A stretch of DNA of 64,000 nt from contig NZ_WQBE01000004.1 of NCBI RefSeq assembly GCF_013032005.1, positions 248,001-312,000 of the forward strand, read 5' to 3'. A program made the position numbers and the translations under genes. Numbering within the stretch: the stretch's first letter is position 1; the number at the start of each line of letters is the position of its first letter. This stretch comes from Ruegeria atlantica (GTDB taxonomy: Bacteria; Pseudomonadota; Alphaproteobacteria; Rhodobacterales; Rhodobacteraceae). Below are positions 51,494 through 61,862 of this stretch, one piece after another. The notes beneath the pieces were generated by a model. It saw only the letters and a program-made list of their open reading frames with translations. It ran no database searches and was not told the origin of the DNA.

Positions 51494-51711
51494 TTCCAGT
51501 TATGTCCGATAATGGCCCCGGCCACACCACCGATGGCTGCACCCTTGCCGTCGCCGATCAACGCGCCCACGCCCGCGCCGATCAAAGCGCCTTCGATCGT
51601 TTGCTTTTTCTTCTTGTCATCCTTGTCATCTGCCAGCGACCCGGACGCCACCGCCAGTGACGCAGCGGCTGCCAATGCAAATGTTCTGAACCCAATAGCT
51701 GTAATTGCCAT
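51490..51711 (-). CDS. Glycine-zipper domain protein
   Basis: A 73-residue exported or membrane-inserted protein. A signal-like N-terminus (cleavage near residue 27), a lysine/aspartate-rich linker (DDKDDKKKK), and then a glycine-zipper region: IEGALIGAGVGALIGDGKG and AAIGGVAGAIIGHN. Such segments pack in or on the outer membrane. Function is unknown. It lies 85 bp after dnaE and overlaps the next gene by ATGA. Confidence 0.8.
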   Translation of the reverse strand: MAITAIGFRTFALAAAASLAVASGSLADDKDDKKKKQTIEGALIGAGVGALIGDGKGAAIGGVAGAIIGHNWK

Positions 51712-51796
51712 AGCTGTGCCCTCCTGTGACACACCCCGAAACGGGGCATAAGTCCAGCCTAGCGGCGCAAAAACACTGTGGCAACAAAAGGGTGGG

Positions 51797-54700
51797 TCAG
51801 ATTTCCTCGACCATGGTGACGCCATCCAAAGATTTAATGGCCCCCTTGATCTGCGGATTGATTGGGAAATCCTGTCCCAGATCCATCTCAACATCCCCCG
51901 GCAGACCGGGATCCAGCAGACAGATGTGGATCGGCCCTTTGGCCGCGCGCTTGGCTGCACCAGCCGCGTCTTCTAGAACCTTGGCGACCGTCGGAAGCAC
52001 CTCGGGGACGTCAACAAATATTCGCAACCCCGTTGCGCCTGCTTCGGCAACTACAGAATCAACCGGCCCAACAGAATTCGCAAGCAACTTGAGCTGATCG
52101 GATTCCATTTCGGCTTTGACGGTCAGCACCACTTGCGATCCGGTCTCTAGAAACTCGCGCGATTTCTCCAGGGTTTCCGAGAACAGCGTGACCTCGTACG
52201 CCCCACTTGGATCAGACAATTGCGCAAAAGCAAAGCGGTTGCCCTTGGCCGATTTGCGTTCCTGACGCCCAGACACCACACCGGCCATCTTGGCAATAAA
52301 CGGACCCGAGCGCGCCTGTTCCGTCACCTCATCCAATGTCATGACCTTCTTGCGTTTCAGCGCGGGCATGTAGTCGTCCAGCGGGTGACCGGACAGATAG
52401 AAACCGATGGCTTTGAACTCTTCGCTCAGGCGTTCTGCAGGCAGCCAGTCCGGCGTCTGCGACAGGCGGGGTTCGGGTAGATCATCGCCAGCCTCACCGA
52501 ACAATGATACCTGGTTCGAGTTCTTTTGGTCGTGGATCGCCGCCGAGTATTGTACCAGCGGATCAAGGCTTTCGAACACACGGCGGCGGTTTTTATCAAG
52601 CTGGTCGAATGCCCCGGCCCGCGCCAGCATTTCAAGCGGGCGTTTGCCGACTTTCTTCAGGTCCACCCGGCGGGCAAAGTCGAACAGGTTGACGAATGGC
52701 TTGTCGCCGCGGCCATCAACCACGAGGGTCATGGCCTCGGCGCCCACGTTCTTGAGCGCGCCCAGCGCATAGACCAACTGCCCGTCGACTACATCAAAGG
52801 TTGACAGAGATCGGTTCACGCAGGGCGGCACGTAGGGCAGCTCTAACCCCTTGCGAACCTCTTCGAAATACACGGCCAGTTTGTCGGTCAGATGGATATC
52901 GCAGTTCATGACACCCGCCATGAACTCGACCGGGTGGTTCGCCTTTAGCCAACCGGTTTGATAGCTGACCACTGCATAAGCGGCAGCGTGAGATTTGTTG
53001 AAACCATAGTTGGCGAATTTTTCCAACAGGTCGAAAACCTCAGAGGCTTTCTTGGCATCCACGCCATTCTCACCCGCGCCCTTTTCGAATTTGGGGCGTT
53101 CGGCATCCATCGCCTCTTTGATCTTCTTACCCATCGCGCGGCGCAACAGGTCCGCGCCACCAAGGCTGTACCCAGCCATCACCTGCGCGATCTGCATCAC
53201 TTGTTCCTGATAGACGATGATGCCTTGGGTTTCCTCAAGGATGTGGTCGATCAGAGGATGTACGGATTCAATCTTGCGAAGCCCATTCTTGACCTCGCAG
53301 TAGGTGGGGATGTTCTCCATTGGCCCCGGGCGATAGAGCGCCACAAGCGCCACGATATCCTCAATACACGTGGGCTTCATGCGTTTCAGCGCATCCATCA
53401 TACCCGACGATTCCACCTGGAACACCGCCACCGTCTTGGCGGCTGAATAGAGCTTATACGTCGCTTCGTCATCCAGCGGGATAGCGTTGATCTGGTTTTC
53501 GGCCCCCTCGGCGGGCTCATACAGTTCCGTGCTATCGGCGGCGATGTGCAGGGGTCGACCGGATTTGAAGATCAGATCCATCGCATTCTGGATTACGGTC
53601 AGGGTTTTCAGACCCAAGAAGTCGAACTTGACGAGACCGGCCTGTTCCACCCATTTCATATTGAATTGGGTTGCAGGCATATCCGAGCGCGGATCTTGAT
53701 ACAGTGGCACCAGCGCGTCCAGCGGACGGTCCCCAATCACTACCCCCGCCGCGTGGGTCGAGGCGTTCCGCAACAGACCCTCGACCTGCTGGCCATAGGT
53801 AAGCAGCCGGTCCACGACCTCTTCACTGCGGGCCTCTTCGCGCAGGCGGGGTTCGTCTTTCAACGCTTTTTCGATGGAGACGGGTTTGACACCCTCGACC
53901 GGGATCATCTTGGACAGACGATCCACCTGGCCATAGGGCATCTGTAACACTCGCCCGATATCGCGCACGGCGGCCTTGGACAGCAAGGCACCAAAAGTGA
54001 TGATCTGCCCCACCTTATCGCGGCCGTATTTCTGCTGCACGTAGCGGATCACTTCTTCACGGCGGTCCATACAAAAGTCGATATCGAAGTCGGGCATTGA
54101 AACCCGTTCGGGGTTCAGGAACCGTTCGAACAGCAGTGAATAACGTAGCGGATCAAGGTCCGTGATCGTCAGAGCATAAGCCACCAGCGAGCCCGCACCC
54201 GAACCCCGCCCCGGCCCCACCGGAATGTCTTCGTCTTTCGCCCATTGGATAAAGTCAGCAACGATCAGGAAATAGCCGGGAAACCCCATGCCTTCGATGA
54301 TGTCCAATTCGAAATCCAACCGTTCCTGATATTCCTCGGGCGTCACCGCATGCGGGATAACTACCAGACGTTTTTGCAGACCTTCATTGGCGATGCGGCG
54401 CAGTTCGGCGACCTCGTCATCGGCGAATTTCGGCAGGATCGGGTCGCGGCGATAGGCCATGAAGGCGCACCGTTTGGCGATTTCCACCGTATTCTCGATC
54501 GCCTCGGGCAAATCGGCAAACAATGTCACCATTTCCTGCTGCGACTTGAAGTAATGCTGCGCAGTCAGACGGCGGCGTCCGTCCTGCTGATCGACATACG
54601 CCCCTTCCGAAATACAGATCAGCGCATCATGGGCCTCGTACATGTCCGAAGTGGGAAAAAAGACATCATTGGTGGCGACCAGCGGCAGGTTCTTGGCATA

Positions 54701-55297
54701 GGCCATTTCGACATGCCCACGCTCGGTCAGGTGTTCGGCCTCGGGCTGGCCACCCTCACCCGGATGGCGTTGCAACTCGATGTAAAGACGATCAGGGAAC
54801 ATGCCCGCCAGCCGATCCACCAAAGCCTCAGCCGCCGGGCGTTGGCCTTGCTGCAGCAACATACCCACCGGCCCGTCCGGCCCACCTGTCAGGCAGATCA
54901 GGCCGTCCGAGTGCTGTGCCAGTTCTTCCAAGGTGACCTGCGGAAGCTGTCCGCCCTTGTCCACGTAAAGACAGGAACTCAGCTTCATCAGGTTCTCATA
55001 TCCGACCTCGGACTGCGCCAGCAGCACCAGCGGAGCCGGGATTTTCGGCTTTTCACCTGGCTGCGCATGCACATAGGTCAGATCAACCTGGCACCCCATA
55101 ATCGGTTGCACCCCTGCCCCGCTTGCGGTGACCGAAAACTCCAAAGCCGAAAACATGCTGTTGGTGTCGGTCACGGCGACGGCTGGCATCTCCATTTTTT
55201 CGCATAATGCGGGCAGTTTTTTCAGCCGTACGGCGCCTTCCAGCAGGGAATATTCGGTGTGAACGCGGAGGTGAATGAATCGTGTGGTGCTGCTCAT
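51797..55297 (-). CDS. dnaE: DNA polymerase III subunit alpha
   Basis: A 1166-residue replicative polymerase. The PHP domain opens with HLRVHTEYSLLEGA (9-22). The palm carries GPGRGSGAGS (361-370) and the catalytic PDFDIDF (402-408). Later come the helix-hairpin-helix region and an OB domain (MAGVVSGRQERKSAKGNRFAFAQLSD). Length is standard for DnaE1. The long intergenic region upstream separates it from the xdh operon. Confidence 0.99.
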   Translation of the reverse strand: MSSTTRFIHLRVHTEYSLLEGAVRLKKLPALCEKMEMPAVAVTDTNSMFSALEFSVTASGAGVQPIMGCQVDLTYVHAQPGEKPKIPAPLVLLAQSEVGYENLMKLSSCLYVDKGGQLPQVTLEELAQHSDGLICLTGGPDGPVGMLLQQGQRPAAEALVDRLAGMFPDRLYIELQRHPGEGGQPEAEHLTERGHVEMAYAKNLPLVATNDVFFPTSDMYEAHDALICISEGAYVDQQDGRRRLTAQHYFKSQQEMVTLFADLPEAIENTVEIAKRCAFMAYRRDPILPKFADDEVAELRRIANEGLQKRLVVIPHAVTPEEYQERLDFELDIIEGMGFPGYFLIVADFIQWAKDEDIPVGPGRGSGAGSLVAYALTITDLDPLRYSLLFERFLNPERVSMPDFDIDFCMDRREEVIRYVQQKYGRDKVGQIITFGALLSKAAVRDIGRVLQMPYGQVDRLSKMIPVEGVKPVSIEKALKDEPRLREEARSEEVVDRLLTYGQQVEGLLRNASTHAAGVVIGDRPLDALVPLYQDPRSDMPATQFNMKWVEQAGLVKFDFLGLKTLTVIQNAMDLIFKSGRPLHIAADSTELYEPAEGAENQINAIPLDDEATYKLYSAAKTVAVFQVESSGMMDALKRMKPTCIEDIVALVALYRPGPMENIPTYCEVKNGLRKIESVHPLIDHILEETQGIIVYQEQVMQIAQVMAGYSLGGADLLRRAMGKKIKEAMDAERPKFEKGAGENGVDAKKASEVFDLLEKFANYGFNKSHAAAYAVVSYQTGWLKANHPVEFMAGVMNCDIHLTDKLAVYFEEVRKGLELPYVPPCVNRSLSTFDVVDGQLVYALGALKNVGAEAMTLVVDGRGDKPFVNLFDFARRVDLKKVGKRPLEMLARAGAFDQLDKNRRRVFESLDPLVQYSAAIHDQKNSNQVSLFGEAGDDLPEPRLSQTPDWLPAERLSEEFKAIGFYLSGHPLDDYMPALKRKKVMTLDEVTEQARSGPFIAKMAGVVSGRQERKSAKGNRFAFAQLSDPSGAYEVTLFSETLEKSREFLETGSQVVLTVKAEMESDQLKLLANSVGPVDSVVAEAGATGLRIFVDVPEVLPTVAKVLEDAAGAAKRAAKGPIHICLLDPGLPGDVEMDLGQDFPINPQIKGAIKSLDGVTMVEEI

Positions 55298-55640
55298 ACC
55301 GCCTACGCTATCCCAGCCAGCGGCGCGGCAAAAGCGGGAACCGATGCTTTTGAAAGCTTAAAAAATCAAAACCGATTGTTCGGTTTTTACAGAAGGTGCT
55401 TCGGGCAGAAATTCGTTGGATTGACAGAAAACACTTTAATTTCAGATGCCTGAATATTACAGAAACCCGGTGTTTTTTCGCAAAACGGTCCTAATGGTAC
55501 ATCATATAAGCAGTTTTTCTTGCCAGATAACCTGCCCTGTTTCTAACATCTAATGGCAAGCTTTCCGCCCGCCACTCTTTCTACGTCGCATCGAAGGAGG
55601 GCCACAGGGGCGCAACCGGGTAAGGCGACGGGTTTCTCGA
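55298..55640. other. Divergent intergenic region dnaE/xdhA
   Basis: 343 bp without a gene. It contains a perfect hairpin AAAACCG-ATTGTT-CGGTTTT (55368-55387). ACAGAA occurs at 55389, 55424 and 55459, exactly 35 bp apart each time. A TTCAG/CTGAA dyad lies at 55441-55454. These are candidate operator elements for xdh. Confidence 0.6.
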
Positions 55641-57002
55641 ATGGATATCACGTTTCTTCTGAACGGAGAGACAGTGGAACTGGCGGATGTCAATCCGACA
55701 GCGACCCTGCTGGATTGGCTGCGCGAGGATCGGGGCCTGACCGGCACCAAGGAAGGCTGCAACGAAGGTGATTGCGGGGCTTGCACCGTCATGGTCACGG
55801 ATGAAGGCGGCGCCAAGGCGCTGAATTCCTGCATCCTGTTTTTACCGCAACTGCACGGCAAAGCGGTTCGTACCGTCGAAGGTGCAAGTGGCCCAAATGG
55901 CGAAGCCCATCCGGTGCAGCAGGCCATGGTTGATCTGCATGGATCGCAATGCGGCTTTTGCACCCCCGGTTTCGTGATGTCGATGGTGGCCAGCCATTCG
56001 AGCGGCGCAAAGGAACATGACACGCAGTTGGCGGGGAACCTTTGTCGCTGCACCGGATACGCCCCGATCATTCGGGCAGCAAAAGCCGCCGAAGAACACC
56101 CCGTGCCCGTTTGGGTCAAGGACAAACCTGGTTCTACATCTGCCACGATGCCCATGCTGCCGGGCTCCTCTGACGAATTGGCCGCGGTCTATGCCGAACA
56201 CCCAGATGCCATTTTGGTCGCGGGCGCAACCGATGTAGGGCTGTGGGTCACCAAGCAATTGCGCGATCTTGATCCGGTGATCTTCCTGAATCGCTGTGAC
56301 GATCTGAAAGACATTACAATAGCGGACGATGAAATTCGTTTTGGGGCCATGGTCGATATGAACCGCATGGGCGAGGCGCTGACCGATCTGCACCCCTCGT
56401 ACGCCGAGATGATCCGCCGTTATGCCAGCGTTCAGGTGCGCCACGCGGCCACCGTCGGCGGCAACATCGCCAATGGCTCCCCAATCGGGGACAACCCGCC
56501 CGCGCTGATTGCCCTGAACGCCACCCTGCATCTGCGCAAGGGCAACGACCGCCGTTCGATACCGCTGGAGGAGTTCTTCATCGACTACGGCAAACAGGAC
56601 CGCACCCCCGGCGAGTTTGTCGAGGCCGTCAGCTTCCCCCGTCAGGCGGATCGCCTGAAGGCTTATAAGATCAGCAAACGGTTCGATCAGGATATCTCGG
56701 CCGTGTGTGGCTGTTTCAACATCACCGTTTCAGATGGTGTCGTCGACCAGGCGCGCATCGCCTTTGGCGGCATGGCCGGCGTCCCAAAACGCGCCACTCA
56801 AGTCGAGGCCGCGTTGAACGGCAATCCATGGACACGTGAAACGGTTCATACTGCGATGCTGGCCTTTGACGATGACTTCACACCAATGACGGATATGCGC
56901 GCCTCGGCCACCTATCGGCTTGAGACGGCCAAGGCGCTGCTGGAAAGGTATTACCTTGAAGATCAGGGCCACGTGACCAACGTGCTGGAGGTGTCGGCAT
57001 GA
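55641..57002 (+). CDS. xdhA: Xanthine dehydrogenase small subunit (FeS/FAD)
   Basis: A 453-residue subunit carrying the electron-transfer centres. The first [2Fe-2S] site uses Cys40, Cys45, Cys48 and Cys64. The second uses Cys104, Cys107, Cys135 and Cys137 (GFCTPGF and LCRCTGY). The FAD domain (about 170-450) has VAGATDVG and the TVGGNIANGSPIGDNPP loop. It passes electrons from the molybdenum site in XdhB to NAD. The stop overlaps xdhB by ATGA. Confidence 0.97.
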   Translation: MDITFLLNGETVELADVNPTATLLDWLREDRGLTGTKEGCNEGDCGACTVMVTDEGGAKALNSCILFLPQLHGKAVRTVEGASGPNGEAHPVQQAMVDLHGSQCGFCTPGFVMSMVASHSSGAKEHDTQLAGNLCRCTGYAPIIRAAKAAEEHPVPVWVKDKPGSTSATMPMLPGSSDELAAVYAEHPDAILVAGATDVGLWVTKQLRDLDPVIFLNRCDDLKDITIADDEIRFGAMVDMNRMGEALTDLHPSYAEMIRRYASVQVRHAATVGGNIANGSPIGDNPPALIALNATLHLRKGNDRRSIPLEEFFIDYGKQDRTPGEFVEAVSFPRQADRLKAYKISKRFDQDISAVCGCFNITVSDGVVDQARIAFGGMAGVPKRATQVEAALNGNPWTRETVHTAMLAFDDDFTPMTDMRASATYRLETAKALLERYYLEDQGHVTNVLEVSA

Positions 57003-59413
57003 GCGTGACAAAACCCCTCCCCCACGACGCAGCACCGCTTCATGTGTCCGGCACCGCCCGCTACGTAGATGATATTCCGACGCCCAAGGGAACGCTGTAT
57101 CTGGCGTTCGGTATGAGCCCGATTGCCAAGGGCAAGATCACCGCGATGGATTTGTCCGCGGTCAAAGCAGCCGAAGGCGTCGAGATGGTCATGACGGCCG
57201 ATGACCTGCCTTTTGCCAACGATGTCTCGCCCTCGATCCATGATGAGCCGCTGCTGTCTGACGGCACCGTTCACTATATCGGCCAGCCCGTTTTTCTGGT
57301 GGTCGCCACCAGCCATCTGGCCGCCCGCAAGGCTGCACGGCTGGGCAAGATCGACTATGACGAAGAAACCCCAATCCTGACGGTCGAAGAGGCGCTTGCT
57401 GCCAATAGCCGGTTCGAGGAAGGCCCGCGCATTTATGCCAAGGGCGACGCGGATGCGGCTATCGCGGGCGCGACCCATGTGATCGACGGGGGCTTTGAGC
57501 TCGGCGGGCAGGAACATTTCTATCTGGAGGGTCAGGCCGCCCTGGCCGTGCCGAACGAAGGTGCGGATATGCTGGTGCATTCCTCGACCCAGCACCCGAC
57601 CGAGATTCAGCACAAGGTTGCCGACGCTCTAGGAGTTCCAATGCACGCCGTCCGGGTCGAAACCCGCCGCATGGGCGGAGGGTTCGGCGGCAAGGAAAGC
57701 CAGGGCAACGCGCTGGCCGTGGCCTGTGCCATTGCCGCGCGTGTAACCGGCAAGGCCTGCAAGATGCGCTATGACCGCGACGATGACATGGTCATCACCG
57801 GCAAGCGCCATGCGTTCCGGATTTCGTATCGCGCAGGCTTTGATGAGCATGGCCATATTCAGGGCGTGTCCTTCCTGCAATACGCCATCTGCGGCTGGGC
57901 ACAGGACCTGTCCCTGCCGGTCGCTGACCGTGCCATGCTGCATTCGGACAATGCCTATCTGCTGCCTAATGCGCGGATTGAAAGCCACCGGCTGAAAACC
58001 AACACCCAATCCGCCACCGCCTACCGCGGATTTGGCGGCCCGCAGGGCATGATCGCGATTGAACGGGTCATGGACCACGCCGCTTATGAATTGGGTCTGG
58101 ACCCGGTCGAGCTGCGCCGCCGGAACTATTACGACCCTGCCCATCCGCCAACCATGGAACCTGAACATCTGGCGAAGCGTCCGTTGGAACGCGTCGATCC
58201 GCATGAGGATCTGACAAGCCTTGGCGCTGTTGAGCAGGTTGAGACCGCTCCGCCCGTGCGCCCGGTGCCGGAAGGCGGCAATACAACGCCCTACGGCATG
58301 GAAGTCACCGATTTCGAACTGCATGGCATGACCGAAGCGCTGCTGAAATCCAGCGACTATGCCGCGCGCAAGACGGCGATCGCGGCGTGGAACGCCGAAA
58401 ACAGCGTGATCAAGAAAGGCATCGCCTTCTCTCCGGTGAAATTCGGGATTTCCTTCACGCTGACCCACCTGAACCAGGCGGGTGCGCTGGTGCATGTGTA
58501 TCAGGACGGTTCGGTCCACTTGAACCATGGCGGCACAGAAATGGGCCAGGGCCTGTTCCAGAAAGTCGCGCAGGTTGCGGCCTCGCGCTTTGGCATTCCG
58601 CTCGAGTTGGTAAAGATCACCGCCACAGACACGGCCAAGGTGCCGAATACCTCTGCCACGGCCGCGTCTTCGGGCAGTGACCTGAACGGCATGGCGGTGA
58701 AGGCCGCGTGCGACACGATCCGCGATCGGATGGCCGACTATCTGGCCGAACGGCATCAGGCTGATCCGTCCAGCGTTACCTTCACGGATGGCCACGTCTC
58801 GGTCGGCGAAGAACGCTATACCTTCGCCGAAGCCGCTGCATTGGCGTATCAAGGGCGCATCAGTCTGTCGGCAACCGGGTTCTACAAGACGCCTAAGATC
58901 GAATGGGACCGGATCAAGGGTCGGGGCCGCCCGTTTTACTACTTTGCTTATGGTGCTTCGATCACCGAGGTTGCCGTCGACACATTGACCGGAGAGAACC
59001 GCATTCTGCGCACCGACATCCTGCATGATGCGGGTGCATCGCTGAACCCGGCACTGGATATCGGGCAGGTAGAAGGTGGCTATGTGCAAGGCGCAGGCTG
59101 GCTGACGACCGAAGAACTGGTCTGGGACGACAAGGGCAACCTGCGCACGCATGCGCCGTCTACATACAAAATCCCCGCCTGTTCGGACCGACCCGACATT
59201 TTCAACGTCGCACTCTGGGACGGACAGAACCGCGAAGACACGATCTATCGCTCAAAAGCGGTGGGTGAGCCGCCCTTTATGTTGGGAATTTCCGCCTGGC
59301 TGGCACTGTCCAACGCGGTGGCGGCTTGTGGAGACAGCTATCCGGCACTGGATGCGCCTGCCACGGCCGAAGAAGTCTGGCGCGGCGTCCAAAGGGTGAA
59401 GGGAGGCATCTGA
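56999..59413 (+). CDS. xdhB: Xanthine dehydrogenase molybdopterin-binding subunit
   Basis: An 804-residue catalytic subunit oxidising hypoxanthine and xanthine to urate at a molybdenum cofactor. Cofactor loops visible include GGGFGGKESQ and AYRGFGGPQG. The catalytic glutamate is Glu757 in KAVGEPPFMLG. It shares an overlap with xdhA at its start and one base with xdhC at its end (TGATG). The 507-codon frame on the other strand is a shadow. Confidence 0.97.
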   Translation: MSVTKPLPHDAAPLHVSGTARYVDDIPTPKGTLYLAFGMSPIAKGKITAMDLSAVKAAEGVEMVMTADDLPFANDVSPSIHDEPLLSDGTVHYIGQPVFLVVATSHLAARKAARLGKIDYDEETPILTVEEALAANSRFEEGPRIYAKGDADAAIAGATHVIDGGFELGGQEHFYLEGQAALAVPNEGADMLVHSSTQHPTEIQHKVADALGVPMHAVRVETRRMGGGFGGKESQGNALAVACAIAARVTGKACKMRYDRDDDMVITGKRHAFRISYRAGFDEHGHIQGVSFLQYAICGWAQDLSLPVADRAMLHSDNAYLLPNARIESHRLKTNTQSATAYRGFGGPQGMIAIERVMDHAAYELGLDPVELRRRNYYDPAHPPTMEPEHLAKRPLERVDPHEDLTSLGAVEQVETAPPVRPVPEGGNTTPYGMEVTDFELHGMTEALLKSSDYAARKTAIAAWNAENSVIKKGIAFSPVKFGISFTLTHLNQAGALVHVYQDGSVHLNHGGTEMGQGLFQKVAQVAASRFGIPLELVKITATDTAKVPNTSATAASSGSDLNGMAVKAACDTIRDRMADYLAERHQADPSSVTFTDGHVSVGEERYTFAEAAALAYQGRISLSATGFYKTPKIEWDRIKGRGRPFYYFAYGASITEVAVDTLTGENRILRTDILHDAGASLNPALDIGQVEGGYVQGAGWLTTEELVWDDKGNLRTHAPSTYKIPACSDRPDIFNVALWDGQNREDTIYRSKAVGEPPFMLGISAWLALSNAVAACGDSYPALDAPATAEEVWRGVQRVKGGI

Positions 59414-60348
59414 TGGGATTCGACCTGGAGGCTTTGAGGGAGGCGGTCAAAACCCATGGGAAAGTAACTCGGGTGGTCATCGCGGCGATCAAAGGGTCGT
59501 CCCCACGCGAAGTTGGGGCCGCTATGCTGGTTTGGAAGGATGGGCAAAGCGGTACAATCGGGGGTGGCGTACTTGAATACGAAGCAGCCCAGGCCGCACG
59601 AACCCAAATCGTATCCTCGCGCCTGACGCATCATGCGCTTGGTCCAGACATGGGGCAGTGCTGCGGCGGCGCGGTCTCGTTGTTTAGCGAAGTCTTTGAC
59701 GCCAACGCGGTGGACGCTCTGGACGATACGGTCATCGCAAGAACGGCAGCGGGAGGTGACATGCCCCTGTCCGTCAAACGCCTGCTGGCGGCTGCGCGCG
59801 GTCAGGGTATCGCGCCCGATCCGCAACTGATCGACGGCTGGATGGTTGAACCGGTACACAAACCGGCCCGCAATCTGTGGATCTGGGGTGCAGGTCATGT
59901 CGGCCGTGCACTTGTGGATGTGCTCGCACCACTGCCCGATCTGGCAATCACATGGGTCGACACTGCACCTGAGCGTTTTCCGAACACGGTTCCAAACGGA
60001 GTAACAGTGGTTCCGGTCGCAAAACCGGCCGAGTTGGTGCGCCACGCGCCGACCAATGCCGAACATCTTGTGCTGACTTATTCACACAATCTGGACCTGG
60101 AGCTGTGCAACCGGCTGCTTTCACACGATTTCCGCTTTGCGGGGCTGATCGGCTCGGCTACGAAATGGGCGCGATTCCGGTCCAGGCTGGCGGCGCTGGG
60201 GCATATACCCGAACGAATTAACCGGATCACCTGCCCAATCGGCGACCCCGGTTTGGGCAAACACCCGCAAATGATCGCCGTTGGCGTTGCAGCAGACCTG
60301 CTGCGTCCCGCCCGGCAGAACGAATTGAAGAAGGACCTGAGCGCGTGA
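59413..60348 (+). CDS. xdhC: XdhC molybdenum cofactor insertion protein
   Basis: A 311-residue XdhC, a chaperone that binds and sulfurates the molybdenum cofactor and delivers it to XdhB. The N-terminal domain shows KGSSPREVGAAMLV, GTIGGGVLEYE and GPDMGQCCGG. The C-terminal Rossmann domain shows WIWGAGHVGRAL. It starts within the xdhB stop and its own stop overlaps the ABC ATPase start (GTGA), so xdhABC leads directly into the transporter. Confidence 0.96.
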   Translation: MGFDLEALREAVKTHGKVTRVVIAAIKGSSPREVGAAMLVWKDGQSGTIGGGVLEYEAAQAARTQIVSSRLTHHALGPDMGQCCGGAVSLFSEVFDANAVDALDDTVIARTAAGGDMPLSVKRLLAAARGQGIAPDPQLIDGWMVEPVHKPARNLWIWGAGHVGRALVDVLAPLPDLAITWVDTAPERFPNTVPNGVTVVPVAKPAELVRHAPTNAEHLVLTYSHNLDLELCNRLLSHDFRFAGLIGSATKWARFRSRLAALGHIPERINRITCPIGDPGLGKHPQMIAVGVAADLLRPARQNELKKDLSA

Positions 60349-61862
60349 CCACTCCACTGCTAAGCTTACAAGGTTTGACCAAGGCCTATCCAGGCGTCGT
60401 GGCCAATGATCAGGTGTCCTTTGACATCGGTGAGGGTGAAGTTCACGCCCTGCTGGGCGAAAACGGCGCGGGTAAATCCACGCTGGTGAAAATGATCTAT
60501 GGGCTGGTGAAGCCCGACAGCGGAACAATGCTGCTGCGCGGTCAGGCGTTTGCGCCACCGGAACCCCGCGCCGCACGAGCCGACGGGATCGCGATGGTGT
60601 TCCAGCACTTCTCGCTGTTTGACGCGCTGAACGTGGCCGAAAATATCGCGCTGGGGATGGAGAACCCGCCGCCGATGGGCGATCTGGCCTCGCGTATCCG
60701 CGAAGTGTCGGAAACCTATGGCCTGCCGCTGGACCCGTTCCGCACCGTTGGCGATCTATCCGCGGGCGAGCGTCAGCGGGTCGAGATCATCCGCTGCCTG
60801 TTGCAGGACCCCAAGCTGCTGATCATGGACGAGCCGACCTCGGTTCTGACCCCGCAAGAGGTTGAGATCCTGTTCGAAACACTGAACAAATTGCGGTCCG
60901 AGGGCACCTCGATCCTGTATATCTCTCACAAGCTGGAAGAAATTCGCACGCTTTGCGACCACGCCACCATTTTGCGTCTGGGCAAGAACGTAGGTGAGTG
61001 TGTGCCCTCTGAAACCTCGGCGCGGGACATGGCCGAGATGATGGTCGGCTCGACCTTGCAGACACCGGAACGCTCGGGGCGTGAATTTGGCGAGGTAGCG
61101 CTGGATGTAAGCGGGCTGTCGGTTCCGTCGCCCTCGGAATTTGGCACGGCTTTGAAGAACGTTCACATGACAGTCCGTAAGGGCGAGGTTCTGGGGGTCG
61201 GCGGTGTGGCTGGCAACGGTCAGGATGAACTGCTGGGCGTCCTGTCCGGTGAAATCCAGACAACAGCAGATGCCATCAAGTTTAACGGCCAGCCGATCGG
61301 CAAGCTGGGGCCGACGGCCCGACGCAAGCTGGGCGTGCTGACCGCGCCCGAAGAACGGCTGGGCCATGCAGCGGCCCCGGACATGAGCCTGACCGAAAAC
61401 GCTTTGCTGACCGGTTCGGTGCGCGAAGGTTTGGAAAGCAACGGCTTTCTGAAGTGGTCAGAAACCAAAAGTTTCGCCGAGAAAATCATCAGCGCCTTCG
61501 ACGTCCGCACGCCGGGCCCCGAAAATGCGGCGCGGTCATTATCAGGCGGCAACCTGCAGAAATTCGTGATCGGACGCGAGGTGTTGCAGAACCCTGACGT
61601 TCTGGTGGTGAACCAGCCCACCTGGGGCGTGGACGCGGCGGCTGCAGCCTCGATCCGGCAGTCCATTCTGGACCTGGCGGCCAAAGGAACCGCAGTCATC
61701 TGCATTAGCCAAGATCTAGATGAATTAATGGAAATCTCGGACAGCTTTGCCGCCCTCAACGAAGGGCGTCTGAGCGCGCCGCGCCCAACCACCGGCCTGA
61801 CCGTGGATGAGATTGGCCTGATGATGGGCGGCGCACATGGCATGGAGGTGGCCCATGTCTAA
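60345..61862 (+). CDS. Nucleoside/purine-type ABC transporter ATP-binding protein
   Basis: A 505-residue protein with two fused ABC modules. The first is complete: Walker A GENGAGKST (38-46) and signature LSAGERQRVEIIRCLLQDPKLLIMDEPT. The second is degenerate, as in this family: GVAGNGQDE in place of Walker A, but signature LSGGNLQKFVIGRE and NQPTWGVD are kept. It belongs to the BmpA-linked simple sugar/nucleoside importers. The start is GTG at 60345, overlapping xdhC by four bases. Substrate is inferred as a nucleoside or purine from the xdh context. Confidence 0.92.
   Translation: MTTPLLSLQGLTKAYPGVVANDQVSFDIGEGEVHALLGENGAGKSTLVKMIYGLVKPDSGTMLLRGQAFAPPEPRAARADGIAMVFQHFSLFDALNVAENIALGMENPPPMGDLASRIREVSETYGLPLDPFRTVGDLSAGERQRVEIIRCLLQDPKLLIMDEPTSVLTPQEVEILFETLNKLRSEGTSILYISHKLEEIRTLCDHATILRLGKNVGECVPSETSARDMAEMMVGSTLQTPERSGREFGEVALDVSGLSVPSPSEFGTALKNVHMTVRKGEVLGVGGVAGNGQDELLGVLSGEIQTTADAIKFNGQPIGKLGPTARRKLGVLTAPEERLGHAAAPDMSLTENALLTGSVREGLESNGFLKWSETKSFAEKIISAFDVRTPGPENAARSLSGGNLQKFVIGREVLQNPDVLVVNQPTWGVDAAAAASIRQSILDLAAKGTAVICISQDLDELMEISDSFAALNEGRLSAPRPTTGLTVDEIGLMMGGAHGMEVAHV

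Noticed and set aside
57629-59152. 507-codon open frame opposite xdhB
   Set aside because: Shadow of xdhB; no ribosome site or family match.
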